From NCBI GenBank assembly GCA_949751835.1, contig CATKHK010000038.1:186001-250000 (forward strand): a stretch of 64,000 nucleotides of DNA, given 5' to 3'. A model generated the notes under the pieces. That model was given only the letters and a program-made list of their open reading frames with translations, was not told where the DNA came from and made no database searches. A program made the translations under genes and the position numbers. This DNA is from Blepharisma japonicum. Its lineage: Eukaryota; Ciliophora; Heterotrichea; Heterotrichida; Blepharismidae. Shown here one piece after another: positions 61,141 to 64,000 of the stretch (its first letter is position 1; every line of letters starts with the position of its first letter).

Positions 61141-64000
61141 ATGTTTGAACTTAAAGTCGACATATATGAAACCTTTTCTTCGAGACGGATAATTGAAGGA
61201 AATACGCTAAAAAATTCAATATTCGAGATTTACCGTCAATTATACCATCGAAAAAAATTAGAAGAAAAAGCATTTTTCAAGTCTAAGGTTACAGAAGCAA
61301 TATGCGGAATATTTTTGTGCTTCCAAACGTTGAGTCTACTATGAACTCCAAATCTCTCAATAACTAACTGAGGAGAAAATATGATAATATGAGAAATTAT
61401 TGGGTATTTTAGGCTTGATAATTTATGTTCTGAATTTGGAATTATTAATTGATGTTTGTATTCATCAATTGCGATTACTTTTATGTTTAGTGTTGGTTTT
61501 GTATTTTTAGCAATAATTATTTACTTCTCATTAGGTTTTTCAAAATTATTTGATATATTTAGGTCAGTTTTCAATTTTTGGCTCATTATTATTTTAATCC
61601 CTTCTATGACCTTATGCTCAGTTATTTTGAAATATAGTATTTGGCCTCAAAAATATGCTTTAGAATATAAACATGGCAATAATTTAGAAGACTTTGAAAT
61701 AAATGTTTTATTACAGCTTTTTATAATTTTAGCAATAGTAATAAACTTTCCTTTGCTATATTTTTATGCACAATTTTCAAATGAAATTAGACATTCTGAA
61801 AGCTCAAAAACTATAAGTGCCAAAGCTCATTCAAAAATTGGCAGCCATATAGCATTATTTACTTATTTTTTACCAATACTTTATGCTCTTCTTAATGAAA
61901 ATTATATGATCTATTTTCAATTGCTTGAGATGGCTACTTCAGCATATATAGTGATAGAGTCTGAAACACTTTTACCTTACTTTTCTCATTTTTGCAACTT
62001 AATACAAATTCTCAAATTTTTTACAGTTGTTTTAACTTCATTTGGATTTATTTTGGGGCATTTAATGGACAATTCATTGCTTATTAATTTTTTGGTTATT
62101 ATTTTGTGACCAATATCAGCTTATTTTGTGATGCAAATTACTATAAAGCAATACACTCAAATAGATTCAATAGCTTCAAAAGATATGAAAGATATAAAAT
62201 CTAAATATGAGCTAGAAAAAAGACTAAGGCACTGCATGTGCTTAAATAGTGTCGAGCATAAAAATGAGATAATCCATGCTTTTGAAAAATTTTTTAAAAA
62301 AAACAGTTCCCAAAGAGATAAGCTTCAAATTATTTGAATAGCAAATTACTGCTTATTCAAACTCAAAGACGAGTCTTTAGCTAAAGTCAAATTAAGCAAA
62401 ACTAAAAAAGTATCAAATTGAAACTTAGAAGCTAATTTTCAAGAATATCTATGTAATAAAAATGTCAACGAAGTATCATCAAATGAAAGTTTGCAATTTA
62501 TCAATTATTTCCAACAATTAAGTCTGATAAAAAAGAAAGATTCAAAATTATGTGCTTCCTTATTAGAATTTTGAGAAGAAATAATCTCATCTAGACCAGA
62601 TCTTAAAAGATTGATAAATAGGCTTGAATATATTGATAAAACCATTTCATATCTTAATAGTCAATATAGACAGCTAGTTGCTAATTTTTCTGATTCTCAA
62701 GAAGGTTTAATTCTCTATAATTCATATGCGAAGGATGTTATATATGATTATGTCAAATCAAATTTTTTAGAAATTAAGTTAAAGGGACTGGAAGATTTAA
62801 ATACCCCAAATATTGATTTAAAAAAATTTAGCTATATGAATGATTCTCATGGCATTTTGATAATATCAGCTGAGCAAGATAATTATGGACGAATATTATT
62901 TTCAAATCCAAGAGCAGCGGAAATTATGAAGACTTCTATAAGCAACTTAGAAGAGAGCAATATAATGGAATTTATTCATTACTATTACTGCGAAAGCATT
63001 AAAAAAGAAGTTCAATGACTTATAAATTATGGCTCGAATTCTGAAATTGATTTAGGAAAGAATTTCTTTTTGGGTATTCCTGGAAAAGATTTGATAGAGT
63101 ATGCAGGAAAAGCGATAATTACTTCGATTGACAATAATCTTGTTGTTATATTAAACTTCGAATTGAAACAATTAAAGCATCAAATAGCGCTTTTGACAGA
63201 AACTGGAGAGATTTTGTGCTATTCAGAACATTTTTCTGAATTTGCTGGGAAGTACAATGAAAATTTGATAGGCTGCAATATTAAGGATTTATTTTCTGGA
63301 GTAGAGGTGCATGATTCAACATTAACTTTTCGCTTAGAAAATAAAGAAACAATTTTAGTCATGTCTTATACACAAGTTTGTAAATTAAAGGTCTTTTATG
63401 TTATGCTCATAAATGATAATGAAGAAATTCAAAGAAGAAAAAATAAAAATAGCAAAAATGATGATGAAGAAGGCGAAACAATAAATAATCATCGCCTAAA
63501 TCAAAGCGAATACAATGAGAAATCTTATCAGATCTGAGAAACTTTAGATGAAAATATTATAAATTCAGAAGTAGAACTAGTCAATCGAAATTCAAATTCA
63601 TATGAACCTTCTTCAGAAACCCTTGAAAAAACATCTTCAAGCAAATCTTCAAGTTCAAAATCTATAATTCCTAGCCAAAAAAAGGTTTTTAGAGTTCTGG
63701 CCACTTCCTCTCGGTCAATAAATATTTTGCATCTTTTCTTCATTTTATCAGTAAACCCTATATAGATTTTAGCTGTTTTAAGCACAAATGTTGTTGTTCT
63801 CATTTATGCTTTTTCATATATCAATTTTATAAAAAATATGGATTTTCCTATGGCTATGGCTCAAGCAGAATCTAGATTGCAGATTGCTGCTTATAACTCA
63901 CAATTACTCTGAGAATTGGTATTTTTAAACGACTCCAATTGGTATCAAGATTTAGTATATGCCTGAAAGGGAATGCCAGAATATATAGATGATGTAAGAG
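61141..64000 (+). CDS. PAS-domain multi-membrane protein, copy 7 (cut by window end)
   Basis: ATG 61141 (MFELKVDIYETFSSRR); the 3' end lies beyond the window. A 15-nt intron (GTAAACCCTATATAG) at 63751-63765 is in the conserved first position; the second intron would come just past the edge. The visible ~950 residues hold the first membrane block (NEIRHSESSKTISAKAHSK), the PAS-like core (GILIISAEQDNYGRILFSN), the second unit (ALLTETGEILCYSEHFSEF), a serine-rich linker (LEKTSSSKSSSSKSI) longer in Ser than in copies 5 and 6, and the first span of the second block with NMDFPMAMAQAESRLQ. No stop interrupts it apart from the intron. Confidence 0.8.

Noticed and set aside
6745-63765. TAG and TAA as sense codons, as in some other ciliates.
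   Set aside because: Each in-frame TAG or TAA inside an otherwise intact family member falls within a 15-16-nt GT..AG segment at a conserved position, and genes end cleanly at TAA or TAG.

Overview
This is nuclear DNA of a heterotrich ciliate, most probably a Blepharisma macronuclear contig. Two features of the sequence support this. In-frame TGA reads as tryptophan: three paralogous transporters have TGA and TGG at the same positions, and several genes are open only if TGA is sense. The introns are 15-16 nt GT..AG introns. TAA and TAG remain stops. The DNA is AT-rich and gene-dense, with short AT-rich spacers.

Layout. 1-539: 3' end of an unidentified + strand gene, then a decayed tail of a PAS/multi-membrane gene (606-905). 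1382-4639: a 1,085-residue coiled-coil protein with a PH-like tail (-). 5034-5330: a small + strand gene. 5629-25643: four complete tandem copies (-) of a ~1,370-residue membrane protein with a PAS-type sensor region, plus an internally deleted copy (20310-20936). 25870-42098: a block of single-copy genes, namely an ELMO-domain protein (-), a catalytically degenerate arginyl-tRNA synthetase-like (DALRD3-like) protein (+), a Rab GTPase with an altered G4 box (-), a 1,802-residue IQ/coiled-coil protein that looks centrosomal or ciliary (-), an ASH/MSP-repeat ciliary protein resembling CFAP65 (+), and a 210-residue protein with two mini-introns (+). 42679-49912: three tandem sugar transporters of the major facilitator superfamily (+), each exactly 466 residues. 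50845-64000: two complete copies and one copy cut by the window edge of the same PAS/membrane family, now on the + strand.

The main feature is the PAS/membrane family: six intact copies, one cut by the window, and at least three fossils, in two oppositely oriented arrays flanking the unrelated block. Every copy keeps the same two mini-introns. Within the minus array copies 1 and 3 resemble each other, as do copies 2, 4 and the deleted copy, which suggests duplication of a two-gene unit. These proteins have about eight N-terminal membrane spans, a long cytoplasmic part with one or two PAS-like domains, then a second membrane part with large extracytoplasmic loops. They resemble the TmcB/TmcC-like PAS proteins of protists. 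A sensory role is an inference; no ligand, cofactor or partner can be read from the sequence.

Gene ends, in-frame TGA codons and introns were worked out by hand. For each complete PAS/membrane copy the genomic length minus the introns is a multiple of three. Protein identities rest on motif recognition without database searches.
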